Shown here: one piece after another, positions 25,458 to 33,951 of the stretch
Layout of the letters: each line of letters starts with the position of its first letter
How positions within the stretch are numbered: position 1 is the first letter of the stretch
Origin: Maritimibacter dapengensis
GTDB lineage: Bacteria; Pseudomonadota; Alphaproteobacteria; Rhodobacterales; Rhodobacteraceae
Length of the DNA stretch: 64,000 nt
Reading direction: 5' to 3'
Assembly (NCBI RefSeq): GCF_019218265.1
Contig: NZ_JAHUZE010000002.1
Coordinates: 744,001 to 808,000, forward strand
The notes under the pieces: generated by a model
Told to the model about the DNA's origin: nothing
Database searches by the model: none
What the model saw: only the letters and a program-made list of their open reading frames with translations
Program-made: the position numbers and the translations under genes

Positions 25458-25978
25458 TCGACGGTGCCATGAACCTCGTTTTCGGCGGGGGTCGGAACGT
25501 GGTCAGCGAAACGATGGGGGTGTTTCGCGAAAATGCGGAGGCTCAGGCGCAGCGGGAGGCGCAGTTGCAGGCGGCAGCGCTCGGGCAATTCGCGTCGGAA
25601 TTCCAGGTCGAGAGAAAGTCGGTCTGGGACCGATTCATTGACGGGGTCAACCGCATCCCGCGACCCGCTCTGGCACTCGGCACACTGGGGCTTTTCGTCT
25701 CGGCTATGGTGGACCCGGTGTGGTTCGCCGCGCGGATGAACGGGATCGCCCTGGTCCCGGAACCGCTCTGGTGGCTGCTGGGCGCGATCGTGAGTTTTTA
25801 CTTCGGCGCGCGCCATCAGGTGAAAAGCCAGGAATTCCAACGCTCTTTCGCAACGACGATCGCGTCGACGAGCAATGTCGTCCACAATCTTGGAGTGCTG
25901 GACGCGCTGGCCCGCGATCGGGACGGGGGCGATGACGCCAATCCCGCGTTGAACGAGTGGCTGCGCGATGAGCGCTGA
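25448..25978 (+). CDS. Holin family protein (3-TM, gene-transfer-release type)
   Basis: A 176-residue protein. An amphipathic, Gln/Ala-rich N-terminal segment (residues 15-58) is followed by hydrophobic helices at about 74-93 and 101-120. The tail is hydrophilic and acidic. Topology and sequence (VWDRFIDGVNRIPRPAL, VDPVWFAARM) match the GTA_holin_3TM family. It would form membrane lesions that let the upstream muramidase reach the wall. Overlaps of ten bases with the genes on both sides show tight translational coupling. Confidence 0.82.
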   Translation: MGVIDGAMNLVFGGGRNVVSETMGVFRENAEAQAQREAQLQAAALGQFASEFQVERKSVWDRFIDGVNRIPRPALALGTLGLFVSAMVDPVWFAARMNGIALVPEPLWWLLGAIVSFYFGARHQVKSQEFQRSFATTIASTSNVVHNLGVLDALARDRDGGDDANPALNEWLRDER

Positions 25979-26159
25979 CACGCTGATCAAGATCCTTTCG
26001 GATCACGGTCCGTGGGTGCTTCTGGTCTTCTACCTGCTTTGGCGGGACTTGCAGAAGGATCAGGCGACGCGCGCGGTGCTCGACAAGAACTCCGCCATCC
26101 TGATCGAGATCACGACAATCATCCGGGAACGGCTTCCGAGCCGGGGCAGGGACCTGTGA
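25968..26159 (+). CDS. Small membrane protein in the lysis operon
   Basis: A 63-residue protein with one hydrophobic helix (about residues 13-25, GPWVLLVFYLLWRDL). A helical segment rich in Ile, Thr and Arg follows. The start overlaps the holin end by eleven bases and its stop overlaps the next small frame, so all belong to one transcript. It could modulate the holin or act as a spanin-like or antiholin component, but nothing in the sequence proves this. Confidence 0.65.
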   Translation: MSADTLIKILSDHGPWVLLVFYLLWRDLQKDQATRAVLDKNSAILIEITTIIRERLPSRGRDL

Positions 26160-26335
26160 CCCGGTCGATGCGACAGTTCTTCCGCTCGACCTGGGCACTT
26201 CTGGCAGGCGTCAGGCTTACGCGTGCGTTGGAACGGCACCAATGCGCGTCCGAAACACTGGATCGTGCCGTGCGAGAGGTATTGGGGCATGAAACAGGCG
26301 ATATGGCTGGTCGCAATGACGGTGGCCGCACTTGA
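26156..26335 (+). CDS. Short overlapping frame of 59 residues
   Basis: A frame beginning with GTG in a GTGA overlap with the previous stop codon. It encodes a basic, helical, weakly amphipathic peptide (RSTWALLAGVRLTRALERH and similar) without a membrane helix of full length. Its last 47 bases overlap the next gene in another frame. Coupling favours expression, but the sequence gives no family, and the frame may be only a reading artefact next to the membrane-protein gene. Confidence 0.35.
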   Translation: MTRSMRQFFRSTWALLAGVRLTRALERHQCASETLDRAVREVLGHETGDMAGRNDGGRT

Positions 26336-26720
26336 ACTGGCCTTCCTGCGCTTGGGATTCGACGTGGTTGCGGATGTCGCATACGGCACGATCGCGATCA
26401 TGGCACTGCTGATCGCCTGCACGTTTCTCTGGCTCTGGTTCGAACGCACGACGCCTCTAGCGATTGGCATGGTCGTGTCCTGGCTCGGAATCTCGTGGAT
26501 GGCCGGCTGGTGGTGGGCCTACAACCTGATGGGAACGCCGACATGGGCGCAGGACCATCCCGCATTGTTCGCCGTCCTCGCGCTACCGATTGTCGGCGCG
26601 GTGCTCCATTTCGCGGTCATACAACGCAGTTTCGGCTTTCACGGATTGCATTTCCTGTGGCCGGTTCTTGGCGCCATCGCCGTATCTTGCGCCGTTCACG
26701 TGGTTCATATCGGTTTCTGA
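26289..26720 (+). CDS. Four-helix membrane protein of unknown function
   Basis: A 143-residue integral membrane protein with about four hydrophobic helices (residues 2-22, 30-52, 57-79, 90-112) and a fifth weaker one near 120-140. It is rich in Trp (WMAGWWWAY, WLWFER). The start at 26289 has GAGAGG nine bases upstream; the longer upstream frame is not needed. No family is recognised. It is the last plus-strand gene of the lysis-region run and faces the small secreted protein gene. Confidence 0.65.
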   Translation: MKQAIWLVAMTVAALELAFLRLGFDVVADVAYGTIAIMALLIACTFLWLWFERTTPLAIGMVVSWLGISWMAGWWWAYNLMGTPTWAQDHPALFAVLALPIVGAVLHFAVIQRSFGFHGLHFLWPVLGAIAVSCAVHVVHIGF

Positions 26721-26734
26721 CAAACCGGCGTCAA

Positions 26735-27001
26735 TCAGAACCTCACCGCGTAACCGGCCCATATATGGCCACCGATTTTCAGCTCGTTCTCAGCGTCTTT
26801 GTCGGAACTATCCGAGTAAGGCACATAATCGCGGGGTTTCGGTGTTTTCGGGAGTGCGGGTGGCTTCGACAGCGCCTCCGCCCGCGCGGCGCGCGCCGGA
26901 TCGGCTCTCCAGTCGAAGAGATCATTTCTTGCGGTCGTGCCGTCCTGCGCCCATGAGGGGCAGGCTGATGCGACAACGATAATGAACGCAAGCTTTCTCA
27001 T
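26735..27001 (-). CDS. Small secreted protein of 88 residues
   Basis: MRKLAFIIVVASACPSWA is a clear Sec signal peptide with cleavage after SWA-Q. The mature part of about 70 residues is hydrophilic, rich in Ala, Pro, Lys and Asp, and ends in YAVRF, a terminal aromatic of the kind found on beta-barrel proteins. No family is recognised. It follows the opacity-type porin gene on the same strand after 65 bases. Confidence 0.6.
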   Translation of the reverse strand: MRKLAFIIVVASACPSWAQDGTTARNDLFDWRADPARAARAEALSKPPALPKTPKPRDYVPYSDSSDKDAENELKIGGHIWAGYAVRF

Positions 27002-27066
27002 GCCGACATCATCTCACGATCTGCGCGGCAAGGCGAGCCTGCCGCGCAGTCTTGTCGTGTTCGGGG

Positions 27067-27540
27067 TCAGAACGTGTAGTTCAGACCGACCTTGCCGGCG
27101 TAATTGGCCGCGCCGCCGGCTGTTGGCTGATAACGATCGACGCCGGCGCGTACGGAGACGCCGTTGCCGACATCGTATTGACCGCCGCCGCCCACGGTCC
27201 AGACGCCTGCGCCCGTGCCGTCGACACCGGCCCCGGCCGAGACATAGGCCATGAAGGGTGAGCCGAAATCGTAACCCAGACGCGCGGCACCGGTGTAGAC
27301 CGTCGGGCCGCCCATTGGCCGGTAGACATCGACTTCGCCGCCGACGTAGCCACCGGGCGCGAATTCATACATGTAACCGGCCTGACCGCCGAAGCCGTAC
27401 GTGTTCGGCGTCGTCGAGAAATTGCCCGAACCATAGGCCCCGAGATAGAACCCGTCGAAATCACCTGCATAGGCGACACCGCCCATCGTGCCCAGCGTGA
27501 GGCCTGTCGCGAGAAGCGTTGTCTTGATCGGATATGCCAT
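27067..27540 (-). CDS. Small outer-membrane beta-barrel protein
   Basis: A 157-residue protein with a signal peptide (residues 1-25, cleavage after AYA). Short strands rich in Gly, Tyr and Thr follow (DGFYLGAYGSGNF, GQAGYMYEFAPGGYVGGEVD, AARLGYDFGSPFMAYV). The C-terminus is the classical barrel ending in YTF. Length and pattern fit an eight-stranded OmpA/Omp25-like barrel. GGAGG lies five bases before the ATG. Role unknown; it lies between the lysis region and ccmF. Confidence 0.8.
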   Translation of the reverse strand: MAYPIKTTLLATGLTLGTMGGVAYAGDFDGFYLGAYGSGNFSTTPNTYGFGGQAGYMYEFAPGGYVGGEVDVYRPMGGPTVYTGAARLGYDFGSPFMAYVSAGAGVDGTGAGVWTVGGGGQYDVGNGVSVRAGVDRYQPTAGGAANYAGKVGLNYTF

Positions 27541-27768
27541 AATACCTCCATTGATTTGGTACGGGCAGACTCACCTCGCACCATTTGCTCGTTGCGCTCA
27601 ATTTACCCAATGCGCGCCCGTGTCACGATGTTCCGAGACGCGGGCGCTCGTTTCGGCATATCGCCGCCAGATTTCGCTTCAGCCTTTGCGACAATCTGCC
27701 CATGACAAATCCGCGACATTCACGCACGGCCCATTGGCGAGAATGCGCAAAAGCACTAAAAGCCTCGC

Positions 27769-29745
27769 ATGATAGCTGAACTCGGACATATGGCACTTAT
27801 CCTCGCCTTCGGCGTGGCCATCGTGCAAACGATCGTGCCTTTCATCGGCGCGCAGAAAGGGTGGTCTGGCTGGATGGCCATCGCTGCACCTGCCGCGACG
27901 CTCCAATTCCTTCTCGTCGGAGCCGCCTTTGCCGCGTTGACCTACGCCTTTGTCGTTTCGGATTTCTCGCTCAGGGTGGTCGTGCTAAATTCGCACAGCG
28001 CCAAACCGATGCTCTACAAGGTGTCGGGCGTCTGGGGGAACCACGAAGGGTCGATGATGCTGTGGGTGCTGATCGTTACCCTGTTCGGCGCGATGGCAGC
28101 CTGGTTCGGGAGCGGGCTTCCGCCGCGCCTGAAAGCCAACGTTCTTTCCGTGCAAAGCGCGATTGGCGTGGCGTTCCTCGCCTTCATCCTGTTCACGTCG
28201 AACCCGTTCTTGCGGGTGGCGCAGCCGCCGTTTGACGGGCAGGACCTCAACCCGCTTCTGCAAGACCCCGGCCTCGCGTTTCATCCGCCGTTCCTCTACC
28301 TCGGCTATGTCGGCCTTTCGATGGCGTTTTCCTTCGCCGTCGCGGCACTGATAGAGGGCCGGGTCGATGCGGCCTGGGCGCGTTGGGTGCGGCCCTGGAC
28401 GCTGGCGGCCTGGGTCTTCCTGACCGTCGGCATCGCGCTCGGCTCGTGGTGGGCCTATTACGAGCTCGGCTGGGGCGGGTTCTGGTTCTGGGACCCGGTC
28501 GAAAACGCAAGCTTCATGCCGTGGCTTTTTGCCGCCGCGCTCCTGCATTCCGCGATCGTCGTGGAAAAACGCGAGGCGTTGAAAAGCTGGACCATCCTGC
28601 TTGCCATCCTCGCCTTCGGCTTCTCGCTGATCGGCACCTTCCTTGTGCGCTCCGGTGTCATCACCTCGGTGCATGCCTTCGCCAACGACCCTGAACGCGG
28701 GGTGTTCATCCTGATGATTCTCGCCGTTTTCACCGGAGGTGCACTGACGCTTTTCGCGGCTCGGGCGGGAACGATGGAGGCCAAAGGCGTCTTCGCGATG
28801 GTCAGCCGGGAAAGCGCGCTGGTCTTCAACAACATCCTGCTCGCCGTGTCCTCGATCGTGGTGTTCATCGGAACGATCTGGCCCCTGGTGGCCGAGATGT
28901 TCTTCGACCGCAAACTTTCGGTCGGCGCTCCGTTTTTCGAAGCGGCGTTCACGCCGTTCATGGTGGCGCTCGCACTTCTCCTGCCCGTTGGCGCAATGCT
29001 TCCATGGAAACGTGCGAAGCTCGGGCGCGTGGTCAAACCGCTCGTTCCGGCGGCGATCCTTGCCGTTGCGGTGTTCTTGCTTGTGTGGGCCATCCAGAGC
29101 CAACGCACTATTCTCGGCCCTGTGGGCTTCCTGCTTGGAGCGTGGCTGGTTGCCGGCGCGGCGACCGACCTGTGGAGCCGTCTCGGGCGCGGGGCGCTCT
29201 CGAACCGTTTCGGCCGCCTTGCACGCCTCCCCCGGGCCGATTGGGGGCGTGTCGTCGCGCACACCGGGCTCGGCGTCGTGTTCATGGGGATTTCCGGGCT
29301 GATGGCCTGGCAGGTGGAGGATATCCGTGTCGCGCGTTCGGCCGAACCTTTCGATGTGGCGGGATACGAGGTGATGATCCGCGAGGTCCGCGAAGAGCGG
29401 GGGCCGAACTACCTGTCCACCGTTGCGGATATCGAGGTCAGCCGGAACGGGCGGGACCTTGCGGTGCTGCAACCGGAGAAACGGGTTTACCCCGTGCAGG
29501 CCATGCCGACCACCGAGGCGGCCATTCTCAACGGGTTCTGGCGTGATATCTACGTGGTGATCGGTGACGCGCAATCCGACGGTGGATATGCGGTCAGGAC
29601 GTTCATCAAACCCTTCGCCAACTGGATCTGGGCCGGGGCGATCATCATGGCGCTCGGCGGACTTCTGAGCCTTTCGGACCGGCGCTATCGCGTCGCCGCC
29701 GGAGCGTCGCGCCAGATGCGCAGCACCGGGGTGCCTGCGGAATGA
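27769..29745 (+). CDS. ccmF: Cytochrome c heme lyase subunit CcmF
   Basis: A 658-residue multi-pass membrane protein (about 15 helices). It carries the heme-handling tryptophan-rich WWD segment GSWWAYYELGWGGFWFWDP near residue 225 and conserved periplasmic histidines such as GNHEGS and AFHPPFLYLGYVG. With CcmH/I it transfers heme from CcmE to apocytochrome c. MIAELGHMALIL is the usual family N-terminus, so the ATG at 27769 is used despite a weak ribosome-binding site. ccmH starts within an ATGA overlap at its end. Confidence 0.95.
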   Translation: MIAELGHMALILAFGVAIVQTIVPFIGAQKGWSGWMAIAAPAATLQFLLVGAAFAALTYAFVVSDFSLRVVVLNSHSAKPMLYKVSGVWGNHEGSMMLWVLIVTLFGAMAAWFGSGLPPRLKANVLSVQSAIGVAFLAFILFTSNPFLRVAQPPFDGQDLNPLLQDPGLAFHPPFLYLGYVGLSMAFSFAVAALIEGRVDAAWARWVRPWTLAAWVFLTVGIALGSWWAYYELGWGGFWFWDPVENASFMPWLFAAALLHSAIVVEKREALKSWTILLAILAFGFSLIGTFLVRSGVITSVHAFANDPERGVFILMILAVFTGGALTLFAARAGTMEAKGVFAMVSRESALVFNNILLAVSSIVVFIGTIWPLVAEMFFDRKLSVGAPFFEAAFTPFMVALALLLPVGAMLPWKRAKLGRVVKPLVPAAILAVAVFLLVWAIQSQRTILGPVGFLLGAWLVAGAATDLWSRLGRGALSNRFGRLARLPRADWGRVVAHTGLGVVFMGISGLMAWQVEDIRVARSAEPFDVAGYEVMIREVREERGPNYLSTVADIEVSRNGRDLAVLQPEKRVYPVQAMPTTEAAILNGFWRDIYVVIGDAQSDGGYAVRTFIKPFANWIWAGAIIMALGGLLSLSDRRYRVAAGASRQMRSTGVPAE

Positions 29746-30203
29746 AGCGGCTCTTGTTTCTCCTCGCTTTCATCGCGACCCCTGCGTTCGCCGTGAACCC
29801 GGACGAGGTTCTGGACGATCCGGCGCTGGAGGCGCGCGCCCGCGAGATTTCGGCAGGGCTGCGCTGCGTGGTCTGTCGGGGGGAGAATATCGACGAGAGC
29901 AACGCCTCGATCGCACGCGACTTGCGGCTTCTGGTGCGTGAACGCCTTGTCGCCGGCGACAGCAACGAAGAGGTGACGGAATTCGTCGTCGAGCGATATG
30001 GCGAATACGTCCTGATGAAACCGAACACCTCCGGGGCCAATCTGCTTTTGTGGCTGGCGGGGCCGGCGCTGTTCGTGGCCGCCGCGTTCGGTGCGCTCGT
30101 CTACCTTCGTGGACGTTCCACGGCGAAGGAGCCGGGTGAGACGGGACTATCCGCCGAAGAACGGGCGCGCATCGCGGAACTGACCGGCAAGAGCGGCGAG
30201 TGA
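29742..30203 (+). CDS. ccmH: Cytochrome c-type biogenesis protein CcmH
   Basis: A 153-residue periplasmic thiol protein with a signal peptide (residues 1-17, cleavage after AFA). The redox motif is LRCVVCRGENI with Cys42 and Cys45. The long helix continues with RDLRLLVRERL and ERYGEYVLMKP, and a C-terminal membrane helix lies at about 100-120. It reduces the apocytochrome CXXCH thiols for heme attachment. Translation is coupled to ccmF by a four-base overlap. No ccmI follows; an enoyl-CoA hydratase gene does. Confidence 0.93.
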   Translation: MKRLLFLLAFIATPAFAVNPDEVLDDPALEARAREISAGLRCVVCRGENIDESNASIARDLRLLVRERLVAGDSNEEVTEFVVERYGEYVLMKPNTSGANLLLWLAGPALFVAAAFGALVYLRGRSTAKEPGETGLSAEERARIAELTGKSGE

Positions 30204-30269
30204 CGGCGCGTCCGTCTTTCCTTCGGCGGTGCCTTGTCTAGGCTGACAGCGCAGCGAGAAGGAGGGCTC

Positions 30270-31049
30270 ATGGATTACGAGACGATTCTGTATGAGGTCA
30301 CGGCGGGTGTGGCGGTTGTCACGCTCAATCGGCCGGACAAGATGAATGCGCTGACCACTCAGATGCGCGCAGAACTGGCCGATGGCATCAAACGTGGCGC
30401 CGAAGCCGCGCGGGTCGTGGTGGTAACAGGGGCCGGGCGCGCCTTTTGTTCCGGGCAGGATCTTGGTCAGACCAACAGCGGGATCTCGGCGCTGGATCTC
30501 GAGCGCGTGTTGCGGGACGAATACGAGCCGATCGTGCGCGAGATGGCGGAGGCGAAAGTGCCGGTCATCGCGGCTGTCAACGGCCCAGCGGCGGGGGCTG
30601 GAGCCAATATCGCGCTCGGTGCGGACGTGGTCATCGCCGCCGAAAGCGCCTATTTCCTACAGGCTTTCTCGAAGATCGGCCTTATCCCTGACGCAGGAGG
30701 AACGCATGTCTTGCCGCGCACCATCGGGCTCGCCCGCGCGATGGGCTCCGCCCTGTTCGCCGAGCGGGTGACTGCGGCGCAGGCCGCCGACTGGGGCATG
30801 ATCTGGGAAGTGGTGGCCGATGTGGATTTCGAACATCACTGGCGGGCGCGGGCCGATTACCTCGCACAAGGACCGACGCTGGCTTTCGCCGGGATCAAGA
30901 AAGCCATGCGCGCGAGCCTCGGCAACGATCTTGACGCGCAACTGGAACTGGAGGCACGCACTCAGGGTGAATGCGGAACGTCCAGAGATGCGAAGGAGGG
31001 CATCCTCGCTTTCCTCGAAAAACGCCCTCCGCGTTTCGAAGGGCGCTGA
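30270..31049 (+). CDS. Enoyl-CoA hydratase/isomerase family protein
   Basis: A 259-residue crotonase-fold protein. The oxyanion-hole segments are GRAFCSGQDLG (near residues 53-63) and VNGPAAGAGANIALGADVVIA (near 100-120), and KIGLIPDAGGTHVLPR follows. It most resembles PaaG-type isomerases of the phenylacetate route, but a general beta-oxidation hydratase cannot be excluded; no paa genes are nearby. AAGGAGG precedes the ATG at 30270. It lies 66 bases after ccmH and ends at a bidirectional terminator. Confidence 0.85.
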   Translation: MDYETILYEVTAGVAVVTLNRPDKMNALTTQMRAELADGIKRGAEAARVVVVTGAGRAFCSGQDLGQTNSGISALDLERVLRDEYEPIVREMAEAKVPVIAAVNGPAAGAGANIALGADVVIAAESAYFLQAFSKIGLIPDAGGTHVLPRTIGLARAMGSALFAERVTAAQAADWGMIWEVVADVDFEHHWRARADYLAQGPTLAFAGIKKAMRASLGNDLDAQLELEARTQGECGTSRDAKEGILAFLEKRPPRFEGR

Positions 31050-31071
31050 TCCGCTGACTGGATGATACCGA

Positions 31072-31100
31072 AAAGGGCCGCCCAAAATGAGCGGCCCTTT
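31072..31100. terminator. Bidirectional terminator between the hydratase gene and gltA
   Basis: Perfect stem AAAGGGCCGC / GCGGCCCTTT with a 9-base loop. It serves the plus-strand hydratase and the minus-strand gltA. Confidence 0.85.
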
Positions 31101-31128
31101 CCTTGTTGGGTTGAACGTCGTCCGCTGA

Positions 31129-32424
31129 TCAGCGGTTCTCGACATCCACGTAATCGCGCAGCGTTTCGCCGATATAGAGCTGACGCGGACGACCGATTTT
31201 CTGTTTCGGGTCTCCGAGCATCTCTTTCCATTGGGAAATCCAGCCCACGGTGCGGGCAAGCGCGAAGATCGGTGTGAACATGGCGGTCGGGAAACCCATC
31301 GCTTCCAGAATGATGCCCGAGTAGAAATCCACGTTCGGGAAAAGTTTCTTGTCGGTGAAATAGGGGTCTTCGAGCGCCTGACGCTCGAGCTCCTTGGCGA
31401 CCTGCAGGATCGGGTTGTCTTCGATCCCCAACAGGTCCAGCACCTCGTCCGCCGATTGCTTCATCACCTTCGCGCGCGGGTCGAAGTTCTTGTAGACCCG
31501 GTGTCCGAAGCCCATCAGGCGGAACGGATCGTCCTTGTCCTTGGCCCGTGCGATGTATTCGGGGATTCGGTCGACCGTGCCGATTTCCTTCAGCATCTCG
31601 AGACAGGCCTGGTTGGCACCACCATGCGCCGGACCCCAGAGACAGGCGATGCCGGCGGCGATGCAGGCAAACGGGTTCGCGCCCGAGGAACCGGCCAGAC
31701 GCACGGTCGATGTCGAGGCGTTCTGTTCATGGTCGGCGTGGAGCGTAAAGATCCGGTCCATCGCGCGGCTCAGGATCGGGTTCACCTCGTAATTCTCGGC
31801 AGGCACCGAGAAACACATGTGCAGGAAGTTCGACGCATAATCGAGATCGTTGCGCGGATACACGAAGGGCTGGCCAATTGTGTATTTATAGGCCATCGCC
31901 GCAATCGTCGGCATTTTCGCGATCATGCGGATCGACGCCACTTCGCGCTGCCACGGGTCCGAAATGTCGGTCGAGTCGTGGTAGAAGGCCGACATCGCGC
32001 CGACCACGCCCACCATGATCGCCATCGGGTGCGCATCACGGCGGAAGCCCGAGTAGAACTTTGTCATCTGCTCGTGAACCATCGTGTGGCGGGTCACGCG
32101 GAATTCGAAGTCTTCTACCTCGGACGCGGTCGGCAGGTGGCCGTAGAGCAGAAGAAAACAGACTTCGAGGAAATGCGATTTCGACGCGAGCTGGTCGATC
32201 GGATAGCCCCGATGCAGAAGCACGCCTTCTTCACCATCGATGAAGGTGATGGTCGAGTCGCAGGCGGCCGTCGAGGTGAAGCCCGGGTCGAAGGTGAACA
32301 CGTCACCCTGCGCGTAGAGCTTGGAAATGTCGATCACGTCCGGCCCTGCGGTCGGCGTGTAGATGGGAAGTTCAAGTTCCTTGTCACCGAAGCTCAGCTT
32401 CGCGGTCCCCGTCTGTTCAGTCAT
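31129..32424 (-). CDS. gltA: Citrate synthase (type II)
   Basis: A 431-residue TCA-cycle enzyme that condenses oxaloacetate and acetyl-CoA. Catalytic regions are visible: [16 protein letters not shown], the histidine in [11 protein letters not shown], and [19 protein letters not shown] with the second histidine. An acidic stretch with Asp follows. The extended N-terminal domain ([15 protein letters not shown], then [10 protein letters not shown]) marks the Gram-negative NADH-sensitive type. It lies 45 bases downstream of gltX on the same strand, so the two may be cotranscribed. Confidence 0.96.
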   Translation of the reverse strand: MTEQTGTAKLSFGDKELELPIYTPTAGPDVIDISKLYAQGDVFTFDPGFTSTAACDSTITFIDGEEGVLLHRGYPIDQLASKSHFLEVCFLLLYGHLPTASEVEDFEFRVTRHTMVHEQMTKFYSGFRRDAHPMAIMVGVVGAMSAFYHDSTDISDPWQREVASIRMIAKMPTIAAMAYKYTIGQPFVYPRNDLDYASNFLHMCFSVPAENYEVNPILSRAMDRIFTLHADHEQNASTSTVRLAGSSGANPFACIAAGIACLWGPAHGGANQACLEMLKEIGTVDRIPEYIARAKDKDDPFRLMGFGHRVYKNFDPRAKVMKQSADEVLDLLGIEDNPILQVAKELERQALEDPYFTDKKLFPNVDFYSGIILEAMGFPTAMFTPIFALARTVGWISQWKEMLGDPKQKIGRPRQLYIGETLRDYVDVENR

Positions 32425-32469
32425 ACTTGTCTTCCCTCTCTTGCGTCGGACCCGTATGGCCCAGTTGGA

Positions 32470-33873
32470 TTACGCGCTGACCTCGGAGAGCCGGGCGAGT
32501 GTTTCCTCCCGGCCGAGAACCAGCATCATGTCGAATACGCTCGGCGTCGCGGTGCGTCCTGCGAGCGCGGCGCGAAGCGGTGCCGCGAGCTTGCCGAACC
32601 CCATGTCATGGGCTTCGGCCGTCGCGTTCAGGATAGCCTCCAATTCTTCGCGTTTCCAGCTAACAGTTTGCAACTGCGGCGTCAATTCAGACAGTATACC
32701 ACGGGATACATCATCGAGGTTCTTTGCGGCTTTCTCTTCCACCTCCAGCGGACGCTGCGTCAGAATAAAGTGCGCCTTTTCCAAGAGTTGCGGGATGGTC
32801 TTGGCCCCCGATCGAACGAAAGGAAGCGCCTCGCGCAAACCTTCGATCTGACCTTCGGTCAGCGCATCAGCATCGGTCACGGCAAGAAAATCCTGCACCT
32901 GCGAAATAAGCGCATCTGCCTCCATCATGCCAATGTGCTGGCCGGAAACGTGGTCGAGTTTCTTGAAGTCGAACCGTGCTGCGCCCTTGCCTATCCCGCC
33001 AAGGTCGAACCAATCCTTCGCCTGGTCATCGGTGAACACCTCATCGTCGCCGTGGCTCCACCCCAGCCGTGCGAGATAGTTGCGCATTGCCGGCGCCGGA
33101 TACCCCATGGCCTGATATTCCTCGACTCTCAGTGCGCCGTGGCGCTTTGAGAGCTTTTTGCCATCGGGGCCGTGAATCAGCGGGATATGCGCGAACACGG
33201 GCACGTCCCAGTCCATCGCCTCGTACACGAGCTTCTGGCGGGCGGCGTTGTTCAGATGGTCGTCCCCCCGGATCACGTGGGTAACGCCCATATCGTGATC
33301 ATCTACGACAACAGCGAGCATGTAGGTCGGTGTGCCATCGGAACGTAAACAAATCATATCGTCGAGTTGGTCGTTCCGGAACGTGACCTTGCCCTGTACC
33401 GCATCCTCGATGACCGTCTCGCCGTCGCGCGGGGCCTTCAGGCGCACGACGAAGGGCGCGTCTGGATGGGTCGACGGATCGGTATCGCGCCAGGGCGATC
33501 TGAACAGCGTCGATTTCCCCTCGGCGCGGGCAGCTTCCCTGAATTCCGCGATTTCATCCTGCGTCGAAAAGCATTTGTAGGCGTGGCCCTTTGCCAGCAT
33601 CTCGTTCGCCACCTTGGTGTGGCGTCCGGCGCGTTCGAACTGGCTGACCACCTCGCCGTCGTGATCGAGCCCGAGCCAGGCCATGCCCTTGAGGATCGCC
33701 TCGGTCGCTTCCGGCGTGGACCGCGCCCGATCCGTGTCTTCGATGCGCAGTAGGAACTGGCCGCCACGGCCCCGCGCATAAAGCCAGTTGAACAGCGCCG
33801 TGCGTGCGCCGCCGATGTGCAGGTAGCCGGTGGGAGACGGCGCGAAACGGGTGACGACGGGACTGTCGGACAT
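32470..33873 (-). CDS. gltX: Glutamyl-tRNA synthetase
   Basis: A 467-residue class I synthetase with the HIGH-type motif HIGG (residues 19-22) in [20 protein letters not shown]. The KMSKS-type loop KKLSKRH is at 239-245. The anticodon-binding C-terminal half is alpha-helical. It charges tRNA-Glu, which also feeds tetrapyrrole synthesis. The start is the ATG at 33873 ([10 protein letters not shown]); the long open frame upstream overlaps comEC on the other strand and is not coding. It is divergent from comEC. Confidence 0.95.
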   Translation of the reverse strand: MSDSPVVTRFAPSPTGYLHIGGARTALFNWLYARGRGGQFLLRIEDTDRARSTPEATEAILKGMAWLGLDHDGEVVSQFERAGRHTKVANEMLAKGHAYKCFSTQDEIAEFREAARAEGKSTLFRSPWRDTDPSTHPDAPFVVRLKAPRDGETVIEDAVQGKVTFRNDQLDDMICLRSDGTPTYMLAVVVDDHDMGVTHVIRGDDHLNNAARQKLVYEAMDWDVPVFAHIPLIHGPDGKKLSKRHGALRVEEYQAMGYPAPAMRNYLARLGWSHGDDEVFTDDQAKDWFDLGGIGKGAARFDFKKLDHVSGQHIGMMEADALISQVQDFLAVTDADALTEGQIEGLREALPFVRSGAKTIPQLLEKAHFILTQRPLEVEEKAAKNLDDVSRGILSELTPQLQTVSWKREELEAILNATAEAHDMGFGKLAAPLRAALAGRTATPSVFDMMLVLGREETLARLSEVSA

Positions 33874-33951
33874 AGAGGCGTTAACCTTTCGGAAACCATG
33901 GCGGAATAGGCTCGGGGGAGGTCTAGACGGGTCGGAGAAGGAGGACAAGGC

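Noticed and set aside
24846-25978. Complete prophage
   Set aside because: Only lysis genes are present; no integrase, capsid, tail or attachment repeats are visible, and the neighbours are housekeeping genes.
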